Assembly (NCBI RefSeq): GCF_900168295.1
Contig: NZ_FVZL01000006.1
Span: 62,001-126,000, forward strand
DNA: 64,000 nt
Source of the DNA: Arthrobacter sp. P2b
GTDB lineage: Bacteria > Actinomycetota > Actinomycetes > Actinomycetales > Micrococcaceae
Direction of reading: 5' to 3'
Under the pieces are notes generated by a model that was given only the letters and a program-made list of their open reading frames with translations, did no database searches and had not been told where the DNA came from. Positions 8,175-17,340 of the stretch are shown piece by piece. The position numbers were made by a program, and so were the translations under genes. The first letter of the stretch is position 1. Every line of letters starts with the position of its first letter.

Positions 8175-10220
8175 ATGCGGTCAAAGTTCAAACGTATACT
8201 CGCCGTCATCGGCCTCACCGGCCTGCTGGCGGTACCCGCCGGCGCGGCCTGGGCAGAGGACCCGGTGACACTGGATCCAGCGACAAAGATCGTCGACTCC
8301 GCAGGCGTCCTTGGCGGTGACAAGTCCGAGGTCGAGGCCGCCATCAAAAAGCTGGGCACCGATCACGCCACCGTGCTCCACGTGGTCACCGTCAAAAAGT
8401 TCGAAAATCCAACTGACCGTGAAGCGTGGACGGACGAGGTAGCCAAGAAGGCCGGCCTGGGACCCAACGCATTGATCCTTGCCGTTGCTACCGACACCAG
8501 GCAGTACATCCTGAATAAGGGTGGAAGCAAGATCACCGCGGCCCAGGTCGAAAACATCAAGAGCAGCGCTATTGGCCCTCAGCTGGCTAACGGCGACTAC
8601 GCCCAGGCGGCCGTGAATGCCGCCGAGGCAATTGGCGACGCAGCTGGAGGCGGCAGCGGCAACCTCCCCTCCGGTAATGGGGCCGGCACTGCCGTCCTCG
8701 TTGGCACCGGCGTTGTGGCGGCCGGTGGCGCAGGCGCTTACCTGTACTTCCGCAACAAGCGCAAGAAAGCAGCCGGCCAGGCAGCGACAGGCAGCTATGG
8801 GCCGCAGGGCGCCGAGCTCGATCCGCTGGCCTCGCTCAGTGTTGAGGAACTGCGCCGCAAGAGCGGCTCCCTGCTGATCGAAGCTGACGACGCCATCAAG
8901 TCCAGCGAGCAGGAACTGATGTTCGCGCAGGCACAGTACGGTGATTCCGCCGTTGGCAACTTCACCAAGGCGCTGGACGAAGCCAAGGGCCACATGACGG
9001 AATCGTTCAAGCTGCAGCAGCAGTTGGACGACCACATTCCCGACACTGAAGAGCAGCAGCGCACATGGCTTGGCGAGATCATCCGCCGTTCGGAAGCCGC
9101 CCTGGCATCCCTGCAGGAACAGAAGGCCGATTTCGATTCCCTGCGGGAGCTCGAGAAGAACGCCCCGCAGGCACTCGCAGCCGTCAATGCAGGAGCCCGT
9201 GAAGCAGATGCAAAAATTGCAAGTGCGGAGCAGTCCCTCGGCACCCTGCGCGCCAAGTACGCCGAGAGCGCCCTGACCCAGGTCTCCGACAACATCCTGC
9301 AGGCCAAGGAACGCTTGGCCTTCGTCCAGAACGCCACCGCCACCGCACAGCAAAAGCTGGGCGAGGGTGAAGGCAGCCTGGCAGCCGTGGCCGTCCGGGC
9401 AGCAGAGGAAAGCCTGCACCAGACCAACGTCCTCCTGGACGCCATCTCCAAGGTCTCGTCCAATCTGGACGAAGCGAGGAACAGCCTCGAGGCAGCAGTG
9501 GCTGACACCTCGCAGGACCTTGCCCAGGCAAGGGCAATAATCCAGTCCGGCGCCCACCCCGAGCTGGCCGGTCCGGTGGCAGGTGTGGAAGCGGCACTGG
9601 GGCAGGTGAAAGCGGAGATGCAGGGCGGAAAGATCGATCCGATCGCCACCCTCCAGCGCGTTGAGACCGCCCATCAGTCCCTCGACCAGGCGCTGACCGG
9701 CATCCGGGACCAGCAGGAGCAGGCGCGCCGTGCGCAGGCATCGCTCCAGCAGACCATCATGTCTGCCCAGGCCCAGATCAGTGCAACGTCCGATTACATC
9801 ACCGCCCGGCGCGGCGGCGTGGGCACCGAGGCGCGCACCCGGCTGGCAGAGTCGCAGCGGAACCTCGACTATGCGCTGTCCATTGCCCGGACCGATCCGG
9901 TCACTGCATTGACCTACGCCCAACAGGCTCACGCGCTCGCTGCGCAGGCGGCCCAGCTGGCACAGGCTGACGTGGACCACTTCGACGGCTACGCCAACCA
10001 GGGCTACGGCCGGGGCGGCATGTTCGGCGGCGGTGGAGGTGGCGGCCTCGGCGGCGCCATCCTGGGCGGCATCCTCATTAACTCCATCCTTAACGGAGGC
10101 GGCGGCGGGGGCTGGGGCGGCGGCCACAGCGACGGCGGAGGCTGGGGCGGTGACTCGGGAGGCTTCGGCGGCGACATGGGCGGCTGGGGCGGAGACTCCG
10201 GAGGCGGCGGCGACTTCTAG
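8175..10220 (+). CDS. Secreted, membrane-anchored TPM-domain protein with Gly-rich tail
   Basis: 681 residues from ATG 8175, with GAAGG 7 bases upstream. A signal peptide ends near residue 27 (AWA/ED). The TPM domain covers about 30-155, including VDSAGVLGG and LILAVATDTRQYI; this fold is found in proteins linked to photosystem repair phosphatases and to envelope proteins. A membrane span at about 171-192 is followed by RNKRKK. A long helical, probably coiled-coil region covers about 220-590. The last 65 residues are Gly/Trp/Asp-rich (GGGWGGGHSDGGGWGGD). The phosphatase function of TPM proteins is not established for this branch. pspA follows 109 bases later in the same direction, suggesting joint action at the membrane. 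Confidence 0.85.
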   Translation: MRSKFKRILAVIGLTGLLAVPAGAAWAEDPVTLDPATKIVDSAGVLGGDKSEVEAAIKKLGTDHATVLHVVTVKKFENPTDREAWTDEVAKKAGLGPNALILAVATDTRQYILNKGGSKITAAQVENIKSSAIGPQLANGDYAQAAVNAAEAIGDAAGGGSGNLPSGNGAGTAVLVGTGVVAAGGAGAYLYFRNKRKKAAGQAATGSYGPQGAELDPLASLSVEELRRKSGSLLIEADDAIKSSEQELMFAQAQYGDSAVGNFTKALDEAKGHMTESFKLQQQLDDHIPDTEEQQRTWLGEIIRRSEAALASLQEQKADFDSLRELEKNAPQALAAVNAGAREADAKIASAEQSLGTLRAKYAESALTQVSDNILQAKERLAFVQNATATAQQKLGEGEGSLAAVAVRAAEESLHQTNVLLDAISKVSSNLDEARNSLEAAVADTSQDLAQARAIIQSGAHPELAGPVAGVEAALGQVKAEMQGGKIDPIATLQRVETAHQSLDQALTGIRDQQEQARRAQASLQQTIMSAQAQISATSDYITARRGGVGTEARTRLAESQRNLDYALSIARTDPVTALTYAQQAHALAAQAAQLAQADVDHFDGYANQGYGRGGMFGGGGGGGLGGAILGGILINSILNGGGGGGWGGGHSDGGGWGGDSGGFGGDMGGWGGDSGGGGDF

Positions 10221-10235
10221 TACCAGTAGGACCAA

Positions 10236-10261
10236 GGCGCCCGCGTGAACCGCCGGGCGCC
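10236..10261 (+). terminator. Hairpin between the TPM gene and pspA
   Basis: Stem GGCGCCCG / CGGGCGCC with a 10-base loop and no T-run. It could be a partial terminator or attenuator that lets pspA be expressed at a different level from the upstream gene. Confidence 0.35.
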
Positions 10262-10329
10262 ACGGGCGCAGTACACCCACTGTTCACGGATTTCAGTGGT
10301 CATCACAGAGCAGGACGAAAGGTAACACC

Positions 10330-11124
10330 ATGGTTAAGCAGTCCATTTTCGGCCGTGTCGCACAGCTGGCAAAGGCAAACATCAACTCCTTGCTGGATAA
10401 CGCTGAGGACCCGCAGAAGATGCTGGACCAGATGGTCCGGGACTACACCAACAACATCGCCGAAGCGGAGTCCGCCGTCGCACAGACCATCGGCAACCTC
10501 CGCATGCTCGAGGACGACTACAACGAGGATGTCAAGAACTCGCGCGACTGGGGAAACAAGGCACTTGCCGCTTCCCGTAAGGCCGATGAATACCGTGCCA
10601 ACGGCAATGTGACGGATGCCGAAAAGTTCGACAACCTGGCCAAGGTTGCCCTGCAGCGGCAGATGGCCGCCGAAAATGAGGCCAAGGGCGCCGAACCGAG
10701 CATCGCTTCCCAGCGGGAAGTAGTGGACAAGCTGAAGACCGGCCTGGACCAGATGAAGGGCAAGCTCAACCAGCTGACCAGCAAGCGCAACGAACTGGTG
10801 GCCCGCTCCAAGACCGCGGCTGCGCAGTCGCAGGTCCACGACGCCATCAAGAGCATTGACATCATGGACCCCACCAGCGAGGTGGGCCGCTTCGAGGAGA
10901 AGATCCGCCGCGAAGAGGCGAAGGTCCGTGGGCAGCAGGAACTGGCGGCGTCAAGCCTCGATGCGCAGTTCAACCAGCTCGAGGACCTTGGTGAGCAGGT
11001 GGAGATTGAAGCCCGCCTAGCCGCGTTGAAGTCGGGCGGCGCCTCAAAGCCTGCCATCGGCGCAGCCGGCTCTGCCAACTCCGATGAATCCACCACAACT
11101 GAAATCGACTACGACAAGCTCTGA
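10330..11124 (+). CDS. pspA: PspA/IM30 family envelope-stress protein
   Basis: 264 residues with an AAAGG ribosome site ahead of the ATG. The sequence is almost entirely alpha-helical, beginning MVKQSIFGRVAQLAKANIN with an amphipathic first helix, then heptad-rich segments to about residue 230 and a short disordered tail. PspA/IM30/Vipp1 proteins are ESCRT-III-like. They coat and stabilise damaged cytoplasmic membrane and, in some species, bind regulators. No PspBC or ClgR-type partner is adjacent; the neighbour is the TPM-domain membrane protein. Confidence 0.93.
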   Translation: MVKQSIFGRVAQLAKANINSLLDNAEDPQKMLDQMVRDYTNNIAEAESAVAQTIGNLRMLEDDYNEDVKNSRDWGNKALAASRKADEYRANGNVTDAEKFDNLAKVALQRQMAAENEAKGAEPSIASQREVVDKLKTGLDQMKGKLNQLTSKRNELVARSKTAAAQSQVHDAIKSIDIMDPTSEVGRFEEKIRREEAKVRGQQELAASSLDAQFNQLEDLGEQVEIEARLAALKSGGASKPAIGAAGSANSDESTTTEIDYDKL

Positions 11125-11157
11125 CGGATAGCAGAAGCAGCCCTCGTGAAGGGCGTT

Positions 11158-11194
11158 GGGTAAGGGCCGGGGCCGGAAGCTCCGGCCCTTACCC
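11158..11194 (+). terminator. Terminator after pspA
   Basis: A 13-base perfect stem GGGTAAGGGCCGG / CCGGCCCTTACCC with an 11-base GC-rich loop, 33 bases after the pspA stop and just before the photolyase promoter. Confidence 0.7.
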
Positions 11195-11208
11195 ATGGCG
11201 CAGGTGTG

Positions 11209-11214
11209 TAGCGT
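11209..11214 (+). promoter_or_regulatory. -10 box of the photolyase gene (leaderless)
   Basis: TAGCGT lies 6 bases before the ATG at 11221 with no Shine-Dalgarno sequence. Transcription probably starts at the start codon. Confidence 0.5.
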
Positions 11215-11220
11215 GGTGGC

Positions 11221-12657
11221 ATGTCTTCTTCCGATGTGACGTCCCTGGTGTGGCTGCGTGACGATCTTCGTTTGGACGACAACCCTGCGTTGTCCGAGGC
11301 TGCCGCACTCGGGCTCCCCCTGACGGTGGTGTACATCCTGGACGAGGAGTCCGAGGGAATCCGTGCTCTGGGAGGGGCGGCACGCTGGTGGCTGCACCAT
11401 TCCCTGGCGGCGCTGTCCGGATCGCTTGAAGCCAAGGGCTCGCGCCTGCTTCTCCGCCGCGGGCCCGCGGCGGAGACCATCAGGGAACTGGCGTCTGAAA
11501 CCGGCGCTGGCCATTTTTTCTGGAACCGGCGCTACGGCCTTCCGGAGCGCACCGTGGACGCCGCCGTCCAGGCCTGGGCAGCGGACAACGGGCTGGAAGC
11601 ATCGAGCTACCAGGCAAACCTGCTGTTCGAGCCATGGACGGTGCGCACAGGTGCCGGTGGACCGTACAAGGTGTTTACGCCGTTCTGGCGTACCTGCCTG
11701 GCGGGCCATGAAGTCCGCGACCCCCTGGAGCCTCCCCGCAGCCTGCCGTCACCTGCCGCTCCGAAGGGCCGCCTGCCGCAGGGCGACGACCTGGACAGCT
11801 GGCAGCTGCTGCCCTCCTCCCCCGATTGGAGCGGCGGCCTGGCTGACACCTGGGAGCCCGGTGAAGACGGCGCGCTGCACCGGCTGGAGGACTTCCTTGC
11901 CGGACCAGCCGAAGACTACGGCACGGGGAGGAACATTCCCGGTGCCGAAGGGACCAGCCGGCTCTCGCCGCACCTGAGGTTCGGCGAAGTGAGTCCCTTC
12001 CGGGTGTGGCGGGAAATACGCCGGCGGTTCCCGCACAAGGTGCCGGCCGACGTCGGGATTTTTCGTTCGGAACTTGGCTGGCGAGAGTTCTGCTGGCACC
12101 TGCTGTATGCGAACCCGCACCTTGCCACCCGCAACTACCGGGCCGAGTTCGACCGGTTTGAGTGGCAGTCCCTCGGCAAGGAGGAACTGCAGGCGTGGCA
12201 GCAGGGGCGCACGGGCTATCCGCTCGTGGACGCCGGCATGCGCCAGCTCTGGCAGACCGGCTGGATGCACAACCGCGTCCGGATGGCCGCTGCCTCGTTC
12301 CTGGTCAAGAACCTGCTGGCTGACTGGCGCATCGGGGAGGAATGGTTCTGGGACACCCTGGTGGACGCAGATGCCGCCAGCAACCCTGCCAGCTGGCAAT
12401 GGGTGGCAGGGTCGGGCGCCGACGCCTCGCCCTACTACCGGATCTTCAACCCGGTAACGCAAAGCAGGAAATTCGACGCCGCCGGGGCTTACCTCCGTGA
12501 GTTCGTCCCTGAGCTCGCCGGCCTTGACGCCAAGGCCATTCATGAACCATGGAAGGCCGGTGTGCCAGAGTACCCGGCCCCCCTCGTTGAATTGCCCGAA
12601 TCGAGGGAGCGGGCCCTGGAGGCTTACCAGAGGCTTAAGGATTCCCAGGCGGGTTAG
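11221..12657 (+). CDS. phr: Deoxyribodipyrimidine photolyase
   Basis: 478 residues, normal for a class I cyclobutane pyrimidine dimer photolyase. The enzyme repairs UV dimers using light and reduced FAD. The N-terminal alpha/beta antenna domain begins SLVWLRDDLRLDDNPAL. The C-terminal helical FAD domain has the signatures LSPHLRFGEVSPFRVW, LGWREFCWHLLY, GYPLVDAGMRQLWQTGWMHNRVRM and DADAASNPASWQWVAGSGADASPYYRIFNP. The stop codon overlaps that of the converging cytochrome b-like gene by 4 bases. Confidence 0.95.
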   Translation: MSSSDVTSLVWLRDDLRLDDNPALSEAAALGLPLTVVYILDEESEGIRALGGAARWWLHHSLAALSGSLEAKGSRLLLRRGPAAETIRELASETGAGHFFWNRRYGLPERTVDAAVQAWAADNGLEASSYQANLLFEPWTVRTGAGGPYKVFTPFWRTCLAGHEVRDPLEPPRSLPSPAAPKGRLPQGDDLDSWQLLPSSPDWSGGLADTWEPGEDGALHRLEDFLAGPAEDYGTGRNIPGAEGTSRLSPHLRFGEVSPFRVWREIRRRFPHKVPADVGIFRSELGWREFCWHLLYANPHLATRNYRAEFDRFEWQSLGKEELQAWQQGRTGYPLVDAGMRQLWQTGWMHNRVRMAAASFLVKNLLADWRIGEEWFWDTLVDADAASNPASWQWVAGSGADASPYYRIFNPVTQSRKFDAAGAYLREFVPELAGLDAKAIHEPWKAGVPEYPAPLVELPESRERALEAYQRLKDSQAG

Positions 12658-13586
12658 CGGCTGACCTTGCCCATCAGGGAAGCAATGGGCCGCAGGAAGA
12701 TCGGACGGGCAAGGAACCAGGCCGCCACCATGACCACCACCGAGGCAACGAAGACCCAGAAGCCGAACCAGCCGTCGTCGTCACGCACGCCGTACATGTG
12801 GTTGAGGTTGCGCAGCGCGCCGGTGGCCAGCACCAGGAAAACGTGCACCACGATGAAGGCCACGAAGTAGATCATTACCGGGAAGTGGACGGCGCGGGCC
12901 CACTCGATGGGGAATGCCTTGTTCAGGCCGGCCGCCTTTTTGGGCCAGGCCGAGGACATCCGGAGGCCGGTGATGAAGGCGAGCGGCGCGGCGATGAAAA
13001 CCGTGACGAAGTAGGCCAGCAGCTGCAGCGCGTTGTAGTTGATCCAGCCGTTCTCCGTTGGCCAATTGAGCGAGGCATACTGCAGGGCCGCCGAGAGGGC
13101 GTTCGGGAACACGTCCCAGCTCGTGGGGACGATGCGCATCCACTGTCCGGTGGCGAAGAGCAGGACCGCGAACACGAGCCCGTTGAGGATCCACAGCGCG
13201 TCCAGGGTCAGGTGGAACCACAGTTCCAGGCTGATCTTGGTGGGAGCGTTTTTGGTCCGGATCAGGCCCTTGTTGTTGCGGGTCCAGTGCCCGCTGGGAC
13301 GGGTGGTGGTGCGCACCTGCCAGCCGGTGCGGATGATCAGGAGCAGGAAGAACGCGTTGAGGAAGTGCTGCCAGGCCAGCCAGGCCGGAAAACCCACCGG
13401 AGCATTGTCGGGAAGCTCCGAGTGGCCCGGGTAGTCCGTCACGAACGAGGCAACAGCCGGCAGCCCCATCAGCCATTTGGCAAGCAGTACCACCAGGACC
13501 AGCGCCACGAGGACGGCGGGCACCCCCCAGTAGAGTCGGGACCGCTTACCCGCGGCGGTGCCGGGCTTCTTCGTGGGTGTGGACAT
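12654..13586 (-). CDS. Cytochrome b/b6-like integral membrane protein
   Basis: 310 residues from ATG 13586, with AGAGGAAT about 9 bases upstream. Five to six membrane spans are visible (about 20-42, 75-95, 125-150, 185-215, 230-260, 275-295). His residues fall inside or beside the spans: WQHFLNAFF, LWFHLTLDALW, and a pair 14 apart in RAVHFPVMIYFVAFIVVHVFLV. This spacing is typical of heme b ligation in FdnI/cytochrome b561-type proteins. No quinone enzyme or dehydrogenase subunit is adjacent, so the electron partner is unknown. The last four bases overlap the end of the photolyase gene on the other strand. Confidence 0.75.
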   Translation of the reverse strand: MSTPTKKPGTAAGKRSRLYWGVPAVLVALVLVVLLAKWLMGLPAVASFVTDYPGHSELPDNAPVGFPAWLAWQHFLNAFFLLLIIRTGWQVRTTTRPSGHWTRNNKGLIRTKNAPTKISLELWFHLTLDALWILNGLVFAVLLFATGQWMRIVPTSWDVFPNALSAALQYASLNWPTENGWINYNALQLLAYFVTVFIAAPLAFITGLRMSSAWPKKAAGLNKAFPIEWARAVHFPVMIYFVAFIVVHVFLVLATGALRNLNHMYGVRDDDGWFGFWVFVASVVVMVAAWFLARPIFLRPIASLMGKVSR

Positions 13587-13684
13587 CGAACAACATTCCT
13601 CTCGAGAATGACTGGCCAAGTACTCACTGCGCGTGAGGCTCTGCGAAAGAGAATACTAGGAACTACCCGTATCCAAGGAAAAAG

Positions 13685-13720
13685 AAGACCCCGTCCGGCA
13701 TATCTGCCGGACGGGGTCTT
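13685..13720 (-). terminator. Terminator of the first initiator tRNA gene
   Basis: A 16-base perfect stem AAGACCCCGTCCGGCA / TGCCGGACGGGGTCTT with a 4-base loop, directly after the tRNA 3' end on the minus strand. It also faces the cytochrome b-like gene. Confidence 0.85.
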
Positions 13721-13727
13721 CACATAG

Positions 13728-13801
13728 TTGCGGGGACAGGATTTGAACCTGTGACCTCTGGGTTATGAGCCCAGCGAGCTACCGAACTGCTCCACCCCGC
13801 G
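13728..13801 (-). tRNA. Initiator tRNA-Met (CAU), copy 1
   Basis: 74 nt cloverleaf with anticodon CAT in the loop CTCATAA. Initiator features are the unpaired C1:A72 at the top of the acceptor stem, the anticodon stem with three consecutive G:C pairs (GGG/CCC), and T-loop TTCAAAT. CCA is not encoded. It is identical to the copy at 14000-14073. A TAGTGT -10 box ends 11 bases upstream. Confidence 0.96.
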
Positions 13802-13957
13802 TCGCTGAAACAACACTACCCTATTTTCGCGGCAGGTTTTTCCACCCTGCATTCCGGCGCCGAAACGGGTCCGCGGAGGAACCTTTTCCGGCCGCTGACC
13901 CCTGCCCCTGATCCGGCATCGGCGTTGGGGTTGGGACGTTCGTTTTGGGTTAAACAG

Positions 13958-13993
13958 AAAGGCCCGGACACTGTTTCCAGTGTCCGGGCCTTT
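13958..13993 (-). terminator. Terminator of the second initiator tRNA gene
   Basis: Stem AAAGGCCCGGACACTG / CAGTGTCCGGGCCTTT with a 5-base loop, 7 bases beyond the tRNA 3' end. It separates the two tRNA genes into independent transcripts. Confidence 0.85.
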
Positions 13994-13999
13994 CGCCAG

Positions 14000-14073
14000 T
14001 TGCGGGGACAGGATTTGAACCTGTGACCTCTGGGTTATGAGCCCAGCGAGCTACCGAACTGCTCCACCCCGCG
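14000..14073 (-). tRNA. Initiator tRNA-Met (CAU), copy 2
   Basis: Identical in sequence to the copy at 13728-13801, with the same C1:A72 mismatch and GGG/CCC anticodon stem. It has a good promoter upstream (TTGGCC, 17 bases, TAAAGT) and its own terminator. Confidence 0.96.
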
Positions 14074-14084
14074 TCGCAAGAACT

Positions 14085-14113
14085 ACTTTACCGGCCGGTG
14101 AACATCCGGCCAA
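14085..14113 (-). promoter_or_regulatory. Promoter of the upstream initiator tRNA gene
   Basis: On the minus strand, -35 TTGGCC (14113-14108), a 17-base spacer and -10 TAAAGT (14090-14085), with 11 bases to the first tRNA base. Confidence 0.6.
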
Positions 14114-14140
14114 ATCGAAGCGGCGTGATCTCCGTTACGC

Positions 14141-14180
14141 CGGCCCGGCACCCGCCCGCAAAGGGGCAGGTGCCGGGCCG
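14141..14180 (-). terminator. Terminator after the UPF0182 gene
   Basis: A 12-base perfect stem CGGCCCGGCACC / GGTGCCGGGCCG with a 16-base loop, 12 bases downstream of the leftward stop at 14193. Confidence 0.65.
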
Positions 14181-14192
14181 CCGTCGTCGGAT

Positions 14193-17100
14193 CTAGCTGC
14201 TCGCTGAGGGCGAGGGCGTAGCTTCAGGCGTGGCAGTGGCTGCCGGCGCCGGGGTGGCCTCCGGGGCTGCTACCGGGATCTTGGCCTCTGCGTCCACTGC
14301 CCTTTGCAGCGCAGCCTGGATCCGCTTCTGCGCCTCGCCGTAGGCTGCGAAGTCACCGGCGGCCAGTGCCGCCTGCCCTGCCTGGATCGCCGCGTTGGCT
14401 TCCTCCAGTGCCGCCTTCAGGTCCGCCTTGGCGTCCGCTCCCCCGGGAGGAGCAGCCGGGGCCCCGGGATCAGCCGGGGTCTGCCCGTTGTTGTCCGAGT
14501 CGCCGGCGGCAGCACCTGAGTCTCCGCCGAAGAGTTGCTTCAGCGCCTCATCCAGCGTGGGCGCGAAGCCCACCTTGTCACCAAAGGCCACCAGGACGCG
14601 CTGCAGGGTGGGGTACGACGTCTCACCGGTGGACTTGAGGTAGACCGGCTGGACGTACAGGATGCCGCCGCCCACAGGCAGTGTCAGCAGGTTGCCGTTC
14701 AATACGTCCGAGGCACCCTGGCGCAGCAGGTTGAGGGCCTGCGACACCGTGGGATCGGAGTTGAACTTGTTCTGCGCCTGGCCCGGGCCGGGGACCTGGA
14801 TCTCCGGCGGGATCTGCAGCAGCCGGAGCTTGCCGTAGCTTTCTGCCTTGACGCCTGCCTGGTTGCCGGCATCCGAGTCCGCTGCCAGGAAGCCGTAGAG
14901 GACGTTGCGTGCGTTGCCGTTGACGATCTGCGGAATGAAGGAGGACGTCAGCTGGAACGCGGGCTTGTCCTGGTCCGGCATCTGCAGCGACATGTAGAAC
15001 GGCGGCTGCTTGACGTCCGTGTCCACGGTGGGATCCGCGGGAACGCTCCAGGCGTCGTTGGTCTTGTAGAAACTGGAGGGATCGGTCACGTGGTACTCAC
15101 CCAGAAGCTGGCGCTGGACCTTGAACAGGTCCTCCGGGTAGCGGACGTGGCTCATGACGTCGCCCGACATCTCCGAATATGGCTTCAGTGAAGTGGGGAA
15201 CACCTTCTGCCAGGCCTTCAGCAGCGGGTCCTGGTCATCCCAGGCGTACAGGGTGACGGACCCGTCATAAGCGTCCACCGTGGCCTTAACCGAGTTCCGG
15301 ATGTAGTTGACCGTGCTGTTGGGCAGGGCAACCGCCCGGCCTGACGTGGTCTGGGAGTCCGCGGTGGCATCCGAAAGCTGTTCCTGCTGCGAGTACGGGT
15401 AGTACTGGCTGGTGGTGTAGCCGTCCACGATCCACTTGACGCGGCCGTCCACCACTGCCGGGTAGGCGTTGCCGTCAACCGTCAGGTAGGGCGCAACCTT
15501 CTCGACGCGATCGCGGGGGTTGCGGTCGTACAGGATCTGCGACTCGGGGTTCACGCCGTCCGAGAGCAGCAGGTCCGACGACTGGAACTTGATGGAGTAA
15601 AGGACCTTGTTGAAGAAGCTGCCCACGTTGGGCCCGCCGTTGCCTTGGAACGTGTACTGGGTTTCCCCTTCACCCTCGCGGCCGGACGGCCTGTCCTGCT
15701 CACGGGCGGGGGCACCGTCCGGCGCACCTACGATTGAGTAGTCCGGGGACGATTCGCCGAAGTAGATCCGGGGCTCGTAGCTTGAATCATCGCCGAGCAC
15801 GCCCGTGGACGGGATGCCGGACTGGAGGAACTCGGGCTTGCCGTCCACGGTGAACTTGTTGCCCTTTGCAGCCACGACGCCGTAGCCGTGCGTGTACACC
15901 ACGTGCTGGTTGAGCCAGCCCTGCTGGTTTGTGGCAACGTTCGTGGGGTTCAGTTCGCGGACCGCGATCACGGTGTCCTGGATCTTGCCGTCCACTTCGT
16001 AGCGGTCAACGTTCAGGGCTTCGGGGAACTGGTAGTACGGGCGGTACTGCTCGAGCTGGGAGAACGCGTCGGAGATCAGGTTCGGGTCCAGCAGGCGGAT
16101 GTTCGCGGTGGTCTGGGCGTCCGGCGCAAGGGCGCCGGTGCTTGCGGTGTTGGTGGCGTCATAGCGGCTCACCTGGATGGTGTCCAGGCCGTAGGCGCTG
16201 CGGGTGTTGTCGATGTTGCGCTGGATGAATTCCTTTTCCAGCGTTTCCTCGGAGGGCCGCACCTGGAACTGCTGGATGACCCAGGGGTAGACGCCGCCGG
16301 CGAGGATGGAGGTGATCACCAGCATGGCGGTGCCGATGACCGGCAGGCGCCAGCGTCCGATGACGGCCGCGACGACGAACAGGATGGCAACGAGCACGGC
16401 GGCCACGGCCAGGATGGCTTTGGTGGGGATGACGGCGTTGACATCGGTGTAAAGGGCACCGGCCCAGCGGCCGTTGTTGCTCTGCACGGCAGAGAAACGG
16501 TCCAGCCAGAAGTTCACGCCCAGCAGCACCAGGAAGGCGGCACCGGTGACGGCGATGTGGATCTGGGCTGCGCGGCTCGTGAACACGCCGCGTTCCATCA
16601 GGCGGATGCTGCCATAGAGGTAGTGCGTGAGGATGCCCGCGATGCCCGCGATGACCACAACGCTGATCAGGAAGCCGGTGACGAACCCAAGGAACGGCAG
16701 GACCATCAGGTAGAAGCTGATGTCCATGCCGAATTCGGGGTCACTCTTGCCGAAGCCCTCCTGGTTGAAGAAGAGCAGGACCTTCTGCCACTGGCTTGCG
16801 GCGGCGCTGCCCGCGAAGAGTCCGAAGAGGACGGGCAGGCCCACCATGACCACCCGGCGGACGGGTTCCAGCTGGGCCTGGTACCGGTTGAGGTTGTCGC
16901 GGATGTCGGAGTCCGGGGCGTAAACCGGCCTGGCGTGGTAGGCGATGCGGATCGCGAAGAACACGGCAGCGAACATCAAGGCGAATCCGGCCGCGAAGAT
17001 GCCGATCCTGGCCAGGTTCTCGGTGACGAAGACTTCAATGAAGCCCAGCTGCCGGTACCAGAGGACATCGGTCCAGACATTGGCGAAGAAGATGAAGCCC

Positions 17101-17195
17101 ACAACCACGAGGGCAACGACGATCAGGGTGGGCGTCAGTGCGCCGCGCCGTGATGGGGGTCTGCCTGTGGACATGGTGCTGGCGGGACGGGACAA
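14193..17195 (-). CDS. UPF0182 family large membrane protein
   Basis: 1000 residues from a TTG at 17195 ([18 protein letters not shown]), with GAGG 9 bases upstream; the frame extends 33 residues further, but that part looks non-coding. Seven membrane spans fill roughly the first 330 residues. They are followed by a large extracytoplasmic domain of about 550 residues with typical UPF0182 segments ([43 protein letters not shown]). An Ala/Pro-rich acidic tail covers the last 110 residues. The biochemical function is unknown. Immediate conservation next to the PDZ/Lon-like protease is typical of actinobacteria. Confidence 0.9.
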   Translation of the reverse strand: MSRPASTMSTGRPPSRRGALTPTLIVVALVVVGFIFFANVWTDVLWYRQLGFIEVFVTENLARIGIFAAGFALMFAAVFFAIRIAYHARPVYAPDSDIRDNLNRYQAQLEPVRRVVMVGLPVLFGLFAGSAAASQWQKVLLFFNQEGFGKSDPEFGMDISFYLMVLPFLGFVTGFLISVVVIAGIAGILTHYLYGSIRLMERGVFTSRAAQIHIAVTGAAFLVLLGVNFWLDRFSAVQSNNGRWAGALYTDVNAVIPTKAILAVAAVLVAILFVVAAVIGRWRLPVIGTAMLVITSILAGGVYPWVIQQFQVRPSEETLEKEFIQRNIDNTRSAYGLDTIQVSRYDATNTASTGALAPDAQTTANIRLLDPNLISDAFSQLEQYRPYYQFPEALNVDRYEVDGKIQDTVIAVRELNPTNVATNQQGWLNQHVVYTHGYGVVAAKGNKFTVDGKPEFLQSGIPSTGVLGDDSSYEPRIYFGESSPDYSIVGAPDGAPAREQDRPSGREGEGETQYTFQGNGGPNVGSFFNKVLYSIKFQSSDLLLSDGVNPESQILYDRNPRDRVEKVAPYLTVDGNAYPAVVDGRVKWIVDGYTTSQYYPYSQQEQLSDATADSQTTSGRAVALPNSTVNYIRNSVKATVDAYDGSVTLYAWDDQDPLLKAWQKVFPTSLKPYSEMSGDVMSHVRYPEDLFKVQRQLLGEYHVTDPSSFYKTNDAWSVPADPTVDTDVKQPPFYMSLQMPDQDKPAFQLTSSFIPQIVNGNARNVLYGFLAADSDAGNQAGVKAESYGKLRLLQIPPEIQVPGPGQAQNKFNSDPTVSQALNLLRQGASDVLNGNLLTLPVGGGILYVQPVYLKSTGETSYPTLQRVLVAFGDKVGFAPTLDEALKQLFGGDSGAAAGDSDNNGQTPADPGAPAAPPGGADAKADLKAALEEANAAIQAGQAALAAGDFAAYGEAQKRIQAALQRAVDAEAKIPVAAPEATPAPAATATPEATPSPSASS

Positions 17196-17340
17196 ACTGG
17201 GTACCTCATAGCTGGTCGTCAGATATTCGAAGCGTGCGTGCGAGCGACGAACTCCACCGGTCAAACGGCTGGTTTTGCCCGTCATAATTGCCACGAGTGG
17301 CGGTAAAGCTTAGTTCCTGTCGAGTCTAGTTGCGCCCAGT

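Noticed and set aside
8181..10280. 699-residue open frame on the minus strand opposite the TPM gene
   Set aside because: It is Cys/Gly/Leu-rich without any domain and lacks a ribosome site. It mirrors the strong codon bias of the plus-strand gene, which has a signal peptide, TPM domain and ribosome site.
15888..17153. 421-residue plus-strand frame opposite the UPF0182 gene
   Set aside because: Composition is dominated by Gly, Asp, Glu and His, typical of antisense reading of GC-rich membrane protein genes; no start signal.
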